From positions 2,480,001-2,544,000 of the forward strand of contig NZ_CP014766.1 of the NCBI RefSeq assembly GCF_001611675.1: a stretch of 64,000 nucleotides of DNA. The letters are read 5' to 3'. Of this stretch, positions 42,358 to 52,764 are shown one piece after another (within the stretch, counting starts at the first letter, position 1; each line of letters opens with the position of its first letter). The position numbers and the translations under genes are program-made. This stretch comes from Pontibacter akesuensis (GTDB lineage: Bacteria > Bacteroidota > Bacteroidia > Cytophagales > Hymenobacteraceae). Under the pieces are notes generated by a model. That model saw only the letters and a program-made list of their open reading frames with translations. It had not been told where the DNA came from and did not search any database.

Positions 42358-42474
42358 ATGAAAGTTAAAGCATCAGTTAAAAAACGCAGCGTGGATTGCA
42401 AAGTTATCCGCCGTAAGGGGAAGCTTTATGTAATCAACAAAAAGAATCCAAGATATAAACAAAGACAAGGTTAA
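42358..42474 (+). CDS. rpmJ: 50S ribosomal protein L36, zinc-free form
   Basis: 38 residues: [20 protein letters not shown], then [18 protein letters not shown]. It has a single Cys and lacks the C-x2-C...C-x4-H zinc site (the last positions are Asn-Pro-Arg-Tyr), so it is a C-minus L36. Conserved place between infA and rpsM. Confidence 0.97.
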   Translation: MKVKASVKKRSVDCKVIRRKGKLYVINKKNPRYKQRQG

Positions 42475-42483
42475 TTTTTAATT

Positions 42484-42861
42484 ATGGCTAGATTAGCAGG
42501 AGTAGATATTCCGGATAACAAAAGAGGCGAAATTGCGCTAACCTATATTTTTGGTATAGGAAGAAGCCTTTCGAAGCAGATTTTGACCAAAGCCGGGGTG
42601 GATCTTGACACAAAAGTAAAAGACTGGACTGAAGACGAGGCCGGCGAGATCAGAAATATTATCGCAGCAGAGATCAAAACGGAAGGTGTTTTGAGATCAG
42701 AAGTGCAGCTGCACATTAAGCGTCTTCTTGATATTGGCTGCTACCGTGGCTTGAGACACCGTAAAGGTTTACCAGTTCGTGGTCAGCGTACCAAAAACAA
42801 CTCTCGTACGAGAAAAGGTAAGCGTAAGACAGTTGCAAACAAGAAGAAGGCTACTAAATAA
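42484..42861 (+). CDS. rpsM: 30S ribosomal protein S13
   Basis: 125 residues, head protein contacting P-site tRNA and L5. [21 protein letters not shown] start, [28 protein letters not shown] with the basic tail. Confidence 0.99.
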   Translation: MARLAGVDIPDNKRGEIALTYIFGIGRSLSKQILTKAGVDLDTKVKDWTEDEAGEIRNIIAAEIKTEGVLRSEVQLHIKRLLDIGCYRGLRHRKGLPVRGQRTKNNSRTRKGKRKTVANKKKATK

Positions 42862-42870
42862 TATTTGATC

Positions 42871-43263
42871 ATGGCTCAGAAAAGAAAAGATAAAGCTAAA
42901 AAGCGTGTAGTGGTTGTTGAATCAACTGGCCAGGTGCACATTAAAGCTTCTTTCAATAACATCATTATATCAGTAACCAATAACGCAGGACAAGTTATCT
43001 CTTGGGCTTCTGCAGGTAAGATGGGCTTTAAGGGTTCTAAAAAGAACACTCCTTATGCTGCACAGATGGCTGCTGGCGATTGTGCTAAGGTTGCTTATGA
43101 CCTGGGCATGCGTAAGGCTGAAGTTTTTGTTAAAGGACCGGGTGCAGGACGTGAGTCTGCTATCCGTACCGTTCAGAATACAGGTATCGAAGTAACGACT
43201 ATCAAAGATGTTACCCCACTACCGCACAACGGTTGCCGTCCACCAAAACGCAGAAGAGTTTAA
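42871..43263 (+). CDS. rpsK: 30S ribosomal protein S11
   Basis: 130 residues from ATG 42871; the TTG six bases upstream is in frame but less likely. Platform protein: [52 protein letters not shown]. The conserved NG near the end is the isoaspartate site known in this family. Confidence 0.98.
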   Translation: MAQKRKDKAKKRVVVVESTGQVHIKASFNNIIISVTNNAGQVISWASAGKMGFKGSKKNTPYAAQMAAGDCAKVAYDLGMRKAEVFVKGPGAGRESAIRTVQNTGIEVTTIKDVTPLPHNGCRPPKRRRV

Positions 43264-43284
43264 TTTCCTAAAAGAGAAGTAAAA

Positions 43285-43890
43285 ATGGCAAGATATACTG
43301 GTCCAAAAAGTAAAATCTCAAGACGTTTTAATGAGGAGATTTTCGGCCCTAGCAAGGCGCTGAAAAAGAAGGCATACCCTCCAGGGATGCACGGCCGTGG
43401 CCGCCGCAAGAAACTGTCTGAATACGCAATTCAGCTGGCTGAGAAGCAAAAAGCTAAATACATATACGGCATACTCGAGAAGCAGTTTGCTAACTTGTTT
43501 GAGAAGGCACACAGAAAAGGTGGTATCACTGGTGAAAACCTGTTGATTTTGCTGGAGTCTAGACTTGATAACACGGTTTATCGTTTAGGTATCGCTCCTA
43601 CAAGAAGAGCTGCGCGTCAGTTTGTTCTTCACAAGCACATAACTGTAAACGGTGAAATTGTAAACATTCCTTCTTACTCTTTGAAAGTAGGTGATGTTAT
43701 AGCTGTACGTGAGAAGTCAAAATCTCTGGAGGCAATCACTACTAGCCTGACCACACGCAATGCGCGTCAGTTTAGCTGGTTAGAGTGGAACGCAAGCGAA
43801 ATGGCCGGAAGCTTCATTGCTTCTCCTGAGAGAGAGCAGATACCTGAGAAAATCCAGGAGCAGCTGATCGTCGAGCTTTACTCTAAGTAA
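43285..43890 (+). CDS. rpsD: 30S ribosomal protein S4
   Basis: 201 residues, 16S 5'-domain assembly initiator. [27 protein letters not shown] start, S4 domain [31 protein letters not shown], and the end [15 protein letters not shown]. No zinc Cys cluster. Confidence 0.99.
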   Translation: MARYTGPKSKISRRFNEEIFGPSKALKKKAYPPGMHGRGRRKKLSEYAIQLAEKQKAKYIYGILEKQFANLFEKAHRKGGITGENLLILLESRLDNTVYRLGIAPTRRAARQFVLHKHITVNGEIVNIPSYSLKVGDVIAVREKSKSLEAITTSLTTRNARQFSWLEWNASEMAGSFIASPEREQIPEKIQEQLIVELYSK

Positions 43891-43927
43891 GCAGCTAAAT
43901 CAATTTATAACCTTTAACACTGCAAGT

Positions 43928-44917
43928 ATGTCAATATTAGCATTTCAAATGCCAGAGAAAGTTGTAATGGAAAAAGCCGACGACTTTCATGGTTTATTTG
44001 AATTCAAGCCGCTTGAAAAGGGTTACGGGGTAACCATCGGTAATGCTTTACGAAGAATCCTTCTTTCATCATTGGAGGGTTATGCTATCACAAGCATTCG
44101 TATAGGCGGTGTGCTGCATGAGTTTTCGTCTGTTGAAGGGGTGGTTGAGGATGTTTCTGACATTATTCTTAACCTGAAGATGGTTCGCTTCAAAAAGGTG
44201 AACGAGATGGTAGATGAGAAGATCACGATTGCGATCAGTGGTCAGGATACTTTCAAAGCTGGTGATATCAATAACTTCACAGCAAGCTTCGAGGTGCTAA
44301 ACCCAGAGTTGGTAATTTGCAACCTGGACCCAAGCATCAACTTCGAGCTTGAGATGACGATTCAGAAAGGACGTGGTTACGTTCCTGCTGATGAGAATAA
44401 GCCTACCGATCAGGTATTCGGTCAGATTGCAATTGATGCTATCTATACTCCGATCAAGAATGTGAAGTTCAGTGTGGAGAACACACGTGTAGAGCAGAAA
44501 ACTGACTACGAGAAACTTGTTCTTGACATTCAGACAGACGGTTCTATTCACCCGGAGGATGCGCTGAAAGGTGCAGCCAACATTCTGATCCAGCACTTTA
44601 TGCTGTTCTCTGACAACACGATGACGTTTGAGACGGCTAAGCCGGAAGAAGAAGAGGCGGTAGACGAAGAACTGCTGCATATGCGCAAGGTTCTGAAGAC
44701 ATCACTCCAGGATATGGATCTTTCAGTGCGTGCTTACAACTGCCTTAAGGCTGCCGACATCAAAACGCTCGGTGACCTGGTGCAGCTGGACATCGCTGAT
44801 ATGATGAAGTTCAGAAACTTCGGTAAGAAGTCTTTGACTGAGCTGGAAAATCTGGTTCAGGAGAAGGGTTTGGTTTTCGGAATGGACCTTTCTAAGTATA
44901 AATTAGAGGAAGATTAA
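43928..44917 (+). CDS. rpoA: RNA polymerase alpha subunit
   Basis: 329 residues. N-terminal assembly domain ([27 protein letters not shown]) and C-terminal domain with helix-hairpin-helix ([40 protein letters not shown]) for promoter and regulator contacts. 37 bp after rpsD. Confidence 0.99.
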   Translation: MSILAFQMPEKVVMEKADDFHGLFEFKPLEKGYGVTIGNALRRILLSSLEGYAITSIRIGGVLHEFSSVEGVVEDVSDIILNLKMVRFKKVNEMVDEKITIAISGQDTFKAGDINNFTASFEVLNPELVICNLDPSINFELEMTIQKGRGYVPADENKPTDQVFGQIAIDAIYTPIKNVKFSVENTRVEQKTDYEKLVLDIQTDGSIHPEDALKGAANILIQHFMLFSDNTMTFETAKPEEEEAVDEELLHMRKVLKTSLQDMDLSVRAYNCLKAADIKTLGDLVQLDIADMMKFRNFGKKSLTELENLVQEKGLVFGMDLSKYKLEED

Positions 44918-44989
44918 TTAAATCCTACGGCATAATTCCCAATCCCTGCAAAGGTTGATTGACGGTATGCACGTGCACAAATCAATATA

Positions 44990-45562
44990 ATGAGACACGG
45001 TAAAAAATTCAATCACTTAGGAAGAACCGCTTCGCACCGCAAGGCAATGCTATCTAACATGGCGTCGTCTTTGATCGTACACAAGCGCGTTTCAACAACA
45101 GTGGCAAAAGCCAAGGCCCTTCGCAAGTATGTGGAGCCGCTTCTTACAAAAGCTAAGAGCGACACAACACACTCCAGAAGAACTGTTTTCGCTTACCTTC
45201 AGGACAAAGAGTCTGTTAAAGAACTTTTTGACGAAGTATCAACGAAGATCGCAAACCGCCCAGGTGGTTACACGCGTATCATCAAAACTGGTTACAGACT
45301 GGGTGACAACGCAGAAATGTGTGTGATCGAGCTGGTAGACTACAACGAGGATATGCTGTCAACTTCTGGTGACACTGCAACAGGTGCCAAGAGAACGCGT
45401 CGTCGCGGTGGCAAGAAGAAGTCTGACGAAACAACTGCCGCTGCTCCAGCTGCAGCTGCAACAGAAACTCCTGCAGCCACTGAAGCAACAGAAGCCCCTG
45501 AGGCAACTGATGCTCCTGCTGAGTCTAACGACAAAACAGAAGACACAAAAGATGCGCAATAA
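44990..45562 (+). CDS. rplQ: 50S ribosomal protein L17 with C-terminal tail
   Basis: 190 residues. The conserved L17 core covers 1-~120 ([58 protein letters not shown]). A ~70-residue tail follows: a basic patch ([11 protein letters not shown]) then low-complexity Ala/Thr/Glu/Pro to the end. The tail is not in the E. coli protein; similar tails exist in Bacteroidota. Last gene of the operon. Confidence 0.97.
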   Translation: MRHGKKFNHLGRTASHRKAMLSNMASSLIVHKRVSTTVAKAKALRKYVEPLLTKAKSDTTHSRRTVFAYLQDKESVKELFDEVSTKIANRPGGYTRIIKTGYRLGDNAEMCVIELVDYNEDMLSTSGDTATGAKRTRRRGGKKKSDETTAAAPAAAATETPAATEATEAPEATDAPAESNDKTEDTKDAQ

Positions 45563-45582
45563 GCTCTGTTTGTAAATAATTT

Positions 45583-45617
45583 AAAGGGACATGACGTAAG
45601 TCGTGTCCCTTTTTTTA
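45583..45617 (+). terminator. Terminator closing the ribosomal operon
   Basis: AAAGGGACATGAC (45583-45595) pairs with 45600-45612 with one G-T wobble; a run of T follows. 20 bp after the rplQ stop. Confidence 0.9.
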
Positions 45618-45623
45618 TGTTTG
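45616..45623 (+). promoter_or_regulatory. Candidate -7 element for carA
   Basis: TATGTTTG fits TAnnTTTG and overlaps the end of the terminator T-run, 16 bp before the carA ATG. It implies a very short leader. No clear -33 element. Confidence 0.4.
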
Positions 45624-45639
45624 TAACAAAATTTTTAAG

Positions 45640-48055
<2,416 letters not shown>

Positions 48056-48081
48056 ATTTAGATTTCTGAAAAAATAATAGC

Positions 48082-48119
48082 TAAGGCTGTGGGTTATGAA
48101 GCTCACAGCCTTATTTTTG
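48082..48119 (+). terminator. Terminator after eno
   Basis: TAAGGCTGTG (48082-48091) pairs with CACAGCCTTA (48104-48113), loop 12, followed by TTTTTG. 27 bp after the eno stop; the DivIC-like gene begins 25 bp further on. Confidence 0.8.
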
Positions 48120-48143
48120 TAAGAGTACTTTAAGCCCAGAGTT

Positions 48144-48443
48144 ATGATACAGCGCATCCCCAAAATATTCAGAAACTTCTATTTTATCGCTTCTGTCATT
48201 TTTGTAGTATGGATGCTGTTTTTCGATTCAAACGACTTTGTAACGCAGTACCAGATGCGCCGGCAGCTAAACGACCTGGAGGCGGATAAGGAGCACTACC
48301 TGGAGAAGATGGCCGAGGTAGAAAAAGACCGTAAGGAGCTGATGGGTAACCCGGCACTGCTGGAGAAATTCGCCCGCGAGAAGTACCTGATGAAGCGCCC
48401 AGGTGAGGATGTGTTCATCGTGGTAGTAAAAGACGAAGAGTAA
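48144..48443 (+). CDS. Septum formation initiator family protein (DivIC/FtsB-like)
   Basis: 99 residues with a short cytosolic end, one membrane span at ~11-28, and a coiled coil (~33-75, QMRRQLNDLEADKEHYLEKMAEVEKD) followed by LLEKFAREKYLMKRPGEDVFIV, the typical DivIC/FtsB end. It likely joins FtsL in the divisome. Position after eno is common for ftsB. Confidence 0.88.
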   Translation: MIQRIPKIFRNFYFIASVIFVVWMLFFDSNDFVTQYQMRRQLNDLEADKEHYLEKMAEVEKDRKELMGNPALLEKFAREKYLMKRPGEDVFIVVVKDEE

Positions 48444-48636
48444 TTAGTTTTGGGTTCTGAGTGCTGAGTCTCGAGTTTTGATTGATATAGCGCCAGCGTT
48501 ATCAAGTATTAAAATAGCAAAGTATAAACCTGCGCCCTGCAGGATTTAAGCGTAACACGCAGTGCCTGCTTTAGGTGCGCATAGTCTGCACTAGGGCTGT
48601 TAGTCCTTCAAAACAAATCCCTCCCTAAATTATTTG

Positions 48637-48644
48637 TAACTTTG
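48637..48644 (+). promoter_or_regulatory. -7 element upstream of the Hsp70 gene
   Basis: TAACTTTG matches TAnnTTTG, 52 bp before the ATG at 48696. The 252-bp gap from 48444 otherwise holds an AAGTATA copy near 48521 and no gene. Confidence 0.5.
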
Positions 48645-48695
48645 TGCCCAAGCGCCGTCGCTAATTAGTGATGGCCTCACGTAAAAGACGATACT

Positions 48696-50561
48696 ATGGC
48701 AAAAGTTGCAATAAACCTTTCTACCGGAGCTCTTCAGCAGGAAGAGGTAATTGTAGGTATAGATTTAGGTACGACCAACAGCTTGGTGGCCTACATACAT
48801 CCTGAAGATAAAAAACCAATCGCGATCAACGACCAGGGCCGCGGCACGATTGTGCCCTCTGTGGTGCACTTTGCAGACAACGGCGAGACCTATGTGGGCA
48901 ATGAGGCGAAGGAATATCTGATCACCGACCCTGCCAACACCATTTACTCGGTAAAGCGCCTGCTGGGCAAGTCCTACAAAGACCTGGGTGGGCACCAAGT
49001 TTACTTTGGCTACAAAGTAGTTGACGATGACAGCGAAGGGCTGGTGAAGATACGGGTGCAGGACAAGTTCTATTCGCCCATCGAACTGTCGGCGGAGATA
49101 CTGAAGGAACTGCGGGAGCGTGCGGAGCACTCGCTCAAAACTCCGGTGAACCGCGCCGTGATTACCGTTCCGGCTTACTTCAACGATTCACAGCGGCAGG
49201 CTACCCGCGATGCCGGTAAACTGGCAGGGCTGGAGGTGCTGCGTATTGTGAACGAGCCTACAGCGGCGGCATTAGCCTACGGCATTGGCATAGACCCGAA
49301 CGAGGAGAAAACAGTTGCCGTTTATGATCTGGGTGGCGGCACATTTGACATCTCCATTTTAAGTATACACCAGGGGATTTTTGAGGTGCTTTCTACCAAC
49401 GGCGATACGTACTTGGGCGGCGACGATTTTGACAGGGCCATCATCAACCACTGGATTGAGCAGAATCAACTGATCGCCGATACGGTGAACCAGGACAAGA
49501 ACCTGTCGCAGGAGCTGCGCCTGAAAGCCGAGGAGGCAAAGAAAATTCTAAGCTCGCAGGAAGTATACACCGGCACCATCAACGGTACCATTGATTGCCA
49601 CCTGGAGCGCCATACGTTTGAGGCATTGATTGCTCCGATCGTAGCGCGCACGATGGAAAGCTGCAAGCAAGCCATGGCCGATGCCAAACTGCAGCCCGAG
49701 CAGATCGATGCTGTGATTATGGTGGGAGGCTCTACGCGCGTGCCGATGGTATACGACGCTGTATCAACGTTTTTCGGAAAGCCTGCGAATAACTCGCTGA
49801 ACCCGGATGAGGTGGTAGCGCTGGGAGCCGCCATTCAAGCCGATATCCTGGCTGGAAACCGCAAAGACATCCTTTTGCTGGACGTGACACCGCTTACGCT
49901 GGGAATCGAAACAATGGGTGGGCTGATGGATTCTATCATTCCCCGTAACTCCAAGATACCAACCAAAGCCGGCCGCCAGTATACTACTTCGGTAGACGGG
50001 CAGATTAACATGAAGATATCCGTTTACCAGGGTGAGCGCGACCTGGTAAAGGAGAACCGCAAGTTGGCAGAGTTTGACTTAAAAGGTATTCCAGCCATGC
50101 CAGCCGGTTTCCCAAAGGTTGACGTGAACTTTATACTTAACGCCGACGGCATCCTGAAAGTGGAGGCTGTGGAGCTTCGTTCAGGTGTGCGCCAGGAGGT
50201 GGAGGTGAAGCCGCAGTATGGCCTCACGGACGAGCAGGTGGAGCAGATGCTGATGGACTCCATCACCCACGCCAAAGAAGACGTGTCGACGCGGATGGTG
50301 ATTGAGGCGCGTACATCGGCTGAGCAGATGCTATACCAGGTAGAGCGCTTCGTGCAGAAAAACGGGCAGCACCTGACAGAGGAAGAGATAAAGCTCACGA
50401 ACGAGAACATGCAGAAGCTGCGCGATGTGCTGGCCGCAGGTGGTGACAAAGACGCTATTTATGGAGCAGTAGACCGGCTGGAAGAGCAAACCAGCCCCTT
50501 TGCCGAGCGCGTGATGCAGATCTCGATTAAGCAGGCCATGGCGGGGAAGAAGATTGAGTAA
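48696..50561 (+). CDS. hscA: Hsp70 chaperone, HscA-type (Fe-S cluster assembly)
   Basis: 621 residues. ATPase domain with GIDLGTTNSLVAYI, VYDLGGGTFDISIL, VGGSTRVPMV; substrate domain with LLLDVTPLTLGIETMGGLMDSIIPRNSKIPTKAGRQYTT. The length, the IETMGG...IIPRN-x-x-IP pattern and the absence of the long acidic DnaK tail point to HscA rather than DnaK. No hscB, iscU or fdx is nearby, so the partner genes lie elsewhere. The gene stands alone between its own promoter and terminator. Confidence 0.87.
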   Translation: MAKVAINLSTGALQQEEVIVGIDLGTTNSLVAYIHPEDKKPIAINDQGRGTIVPSVVHFADNGETYVGNEAKEYLITDPANTIYSVKRLLGKSYKDLGGHQVYFGYKVVDDDSEGLVKIRVQDKFYSPIELSAEILKELRERAEHSLKTPVNRAVITVPAYFNDSQRQATRDAGKLAGLEVLRIVNEPTAAALAYGIGIDPNEEKTVAVYDLGGGTFDISILSIHQGIFEVLSTNGDTYLGGDDFDRAIINHWIEQNQLIADTVNQDKNLSQELRLKAEEAKKILSSQEVYTGTINGTIDCHLERHTFEALIAPIVARTMESCKQAMADAKLQPEQIDAVIMVGGSTRVPMVYDAVSTFFGKPANNSLNPDEVVALGAAIQADILAGNRKDILLLDVTPLTLGIETMGGLMDSIIPRNSKIPTKAGRQYTTSVDGQINMKISVYQGERDLVKENRKLAEFDLKGIPAMPAGFPKVDVNFILNADGILKVEAVELRSGVRQEVEVKPQYGLTDEQVEQMLMDSITHAKEDVSTRMVIEARTSAEQMLYQVERFVQKNGQHLTEEEIKLTNENMQKLRDVLAAGGDKDAIYGAVDRLEEQTSPFAERVMQISIKQAMAGKKIE

Positions 50562-50586
50562 GTATAAAATCAAGTACAGAACAGGA

Positions 50587-50616
50587 ACGGCAGCTCTCTA
50601 TGAGCTGCCGTTTTTG
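50587..50616 (+). terminator. Terminator after hscA
   Basis: ACGGCAGCTC (50587-50596) pairs with GAGCTGCCGT (50602-50611), loop TCTAT, followed by TTTTGC. 25 bp after the stop. Confidence 0.92.
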
Positions 50617-50721
50617 CTTTGTGGCTGATGTGGTTTGATTACACCCGGCTTTGTCTTGTTTAGGTAGGGGAGTTTTACACTCTTTTTAAGGAGATGTTCA
50701 GCAGGAGTAAACACCCCTGTA

Positions 50722-50759
50722 GTCCCCTCAAGGGGACACTTCTGCCTCAAGGGGGAAGT
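50722..50759. repeat. Two tandem hairpins with CCTCAAGGGG core
   Basis: First hairpin GTCCCC-TCAA-GGGGAC (50722-50737). The second starts next to it: ACTTC (50738-50742) pairs with GAAGT (50755-50759) around CCTCAAGG. The shared loop sequence suggests duplication of a short palindromic unit. Confidence 0.6.
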
Positions 50760-51027
50760 TCTACTTGTTGCATCGTGAAAGCAGTGGCTAGCTGAACCGT
50801 TTCCAGTCCTCGGGTTGAGTGCCTTGTGCATGTTGCGGTGCCCGTAAGGGCAGCCCGCAGCGGAGCGAGGAGCAGCTTCAGGCGCACAGCGCGATGCCCG
50901 AGGACGGGGCCTCGCGGCCGTGAGCGCTCCAAAGCATGTAATGGAACAGTAGGTATTTGGGAGCTGGAGGATCAGCAGCAGCTAGAAAGAATAGCTTGTT
51001 CGGAGATAAAACAAGCAGCGGCTATGT

Positions 51028-51072
51028 AAGTATGGCTGCAACAAGTATAGCCCCCGCTATCAAAGTATGGCT
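51028..51072. repeat. Cluster of three AAGTATRGCY repeats
   Basis: AAGTATGGCT (51028-51037), AAGTATAGCC (51043-51052) and AAGTATGGCT (51063-51072) lie within 45 bp in one orientation. They are the densest local cluster of the word that is scattered through the window. Confidence 0.65.
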
Positions 51073-51146
51073 TTTCAAGCCAGATAGATATAATCAGTGA
51101 CAGTCAACGGCACAAGCGGACGGAGAATCGCGCAGCTTAGACAAAG

Positions 51147-51491
51147 CTACTGTATCGCATCCAGCACGAACTGCAGCAGGTTGAAATTGAAGTACAGCAA
51201 CGTAATCGCCACAATCATCCCAACCATCACGCCAGCGTACGGGGCATCCTGCTCCCGCACCTCCCGAACACCCCAGTACAGGTAACCCGCTACCGCGATC
51301 AAGGCATACAGCAACAGCAGGATCGGGATAGCCAGCAGTACCTCCACAGAGGCAAAGCGCCAGAAGTAGTTTAGCCCCAACCAGAACAGGTCCAGCGCCC
51401 AGGCCACCACCAGCATCAGAATGCTGCGTTTGCCGGAGCCCAACCCGATACTGGTTAAAAGCCTTGCTACTGCCGTGCCACCTGCTGCCAT
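51147..51491 (-). CDS. Small integral membrane protein, unknown function
   Basis: 114 residues with about three hydrophobic helices (~22-44, ~48-72, ~85-110), a short Gly/Ala/Arg-rich N-terminus and a polar loop GVREVREQDAPYAG. No family was recognised. It starts 9 bp after the Ldh-family gene on the same strand, so it is probably cotranscribed. No terminator is evident after it. Confidence 0.7.
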   Translation of the reverse strand: MAAGGTAVARLLTSIGLGSGKRSILMLVVAWALDLFWLGLNYFWRFASVEVLLAIPILLLLYALIAVAGYLYWGVREVREQDAPYAGVMVGMIVAITLLYFNFNLLQFVLDAIQ

Positions 51492-51500
51492 ACGTTTGTT

Positions 51501-52568
51501 TTAGAAGTTGATATTGAATCGCTGCGCCAGAGCCTCCAGGTCGCGCTCTACAGGTGCTAGTAGGGGAATGCCTTTCTGCAGGCGTTTGGTTGTCATTTCA
51601 CGCTCCGGATCGCCGGGGATGAGAACGGCTTTCTCGCCTTTCTTTACCTTTGCTTTACGGAACGCCCCGATCCAGTTATCCATGTGGTACTTGAACTCAT
51701 CAGCCGGACGGAAGGCATCAATGCGCATGGCGCCCAGGAAGTGTCCGATTCCTTCACCGGGCAGGTTTTCTGCTACAGGCAGGAAGCTTACGAAAGGTGG
51801 CACCCAAGGGCCATAGTTCGCACCCGAAAGCACAGCCGATAAAATATCCACCACCGCAGACAAGGCATAGCCTTTATGGCTGCCGTGCACGCGATCCGAA
51901 CCCAGCGGAAGCAGCGCACCGCCCTCTTTTAGTTCATTGGCATTGGTGGAGCGATGACCTTCCTCTGTTTGAATCCACCCGACAGGAGCTTTCTTTTCTT
52001 TACGCTGCAAGATTTCCAACTTACCATTAGCAGCAGCGGCTGTAGCCAGGTCGGCTACGAAAGGAGGTTGGTTGTTAGTAGGCACCGCTACGGCAATCGG
52101 GTTAGTGCCCAGCATACGGTCTGTAGAGAATGTAGGCGCTACCAGCGGCGACGCATTGGTCATGGCAATACCGATCATATCCTCTTCCAGCGCCATCATC
52201 GCATGATAGCCGGCAATACCAAAGTGGTTAGAGTTTTTAACCGAAACCCAACCGGTTCCTACCTGCGCTGCCTTCTGCCTGGCGATGGCCATGGCGCGTG
52301 GCGCCACCAATAATCCCAGGCCTCCGTCGCCGTCTACGGTGGCAGTACTTGGCGTTTCGTGTACAATACGGATGTTCGGCTTTGGGTTGATGCGACCGGC
52401 TTCCCACAGCCGCACGTATCCGCTCAAACGGGCTACGCCGTGTGAATCAATGCCGCGCAGATCAGCGGAAAGCAACACTTCAGTGGCCAGTTTGGCATCT
52501 TCGGGTGGGCAGCCCATGTTCAAAAACACGTTTTGGGTAAATTCGAAAAGTCGTCGGTATGAATACAT
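51501..52568 (-). CDS. Malate/L-lactate dehydrogenase family oxidoreductase (Ldh_2)
   Basis: 355 residues of the NAD(P)-dependent Ldh_2/YlbC-type family, unrelated to Rossmann-fold LDH. Conserved segments: SADLRGIDSHGVARLSGY, GDGGLGLLVAPRAM, catalytic-region VKNSNHFGIAGYHAM, MLGTNPIAVAVPT, and GSHKGYALSAVVDILSAVLSGA. Family members reduce 2-oxoacids such as malate, ureidoglycolate, sulfolactate or 2,3-diketogulonate; the substrate here cannot be told. The following small membrane protein may be its transport or membrane partner. Confidence 0.9.
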   Translation of the reverse strand: MYSYRRLFEFTQNVFLNMGCPPEDAKLATEVLLSADLRGIDSHGVARLSGYVRLWEAGRINPKPNIRIVHETPSTATVDGDGGLGLLVAPRAMAIARQKAAQVGTGWVSVKNSNHFGIAGYHAMMALEEDMIGIAMTNASPLVAPTFSTDRMLGTNPIAVAVPTNNQPPFVADLATAAAANGKLEILQRKEKKAPVGWIQTEEGHRSTNANELKEGGALLPLGSDRVHGSHKGYALSAVVDILSAVLSGANYGPWVPPFVSFLPVAENLPGEGIGHFLGAMRIDAFRPADEFKYHMDNWIGAFRKAKVKKGEKAVLIPGDPEREMTTKRLQKGIPLLAPVERDLEALAQRFNINF

Positions 52569-52764
52569 TTGAGGTTATGCTGATGAAGCCGGCAAATTAA
52601 GAAAATATCAAAGCAATGCCTTGCCCATACTTCCCAAAACGGCAAAAGGAAAGATTTATGGCGCTGCTCCGGCATTTATATCTTCTATTTTATATACTTT
52701 GTTCTTTCCTGTTAAAATTTGGAATAGACTTTGCCTTAGTTTCTGAAAGCTAAGCTCCTATACT

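Larger units (their letters stand above)
50562..51146. other. 585-bp gene-free stretch rich in hairpins and AAGTAT words
   Basis: No frame here shows a protein pattern. It contains the hscA terminator, two tandem hairpins with a shared CCTCAAGGGG core at 50722-50759, a TGCCC-GTAA-GGGCA hairpin at 50839-50852, further GC-rich stems to ~50935, and three AAGTATRGCY copies at 51028-51072. It may be a decayed mobile or REP-like element or an unrecognised structured RNA. Confidence 0.5.

Noticed and set aside
52690..52740. TATACTTTG and TAGACTTTG as promoters of the TPR gene
   Set aside because: The spacing between TA and TTTG is one base too long for the consensus and the first is a copy of the common AAGTATA word.
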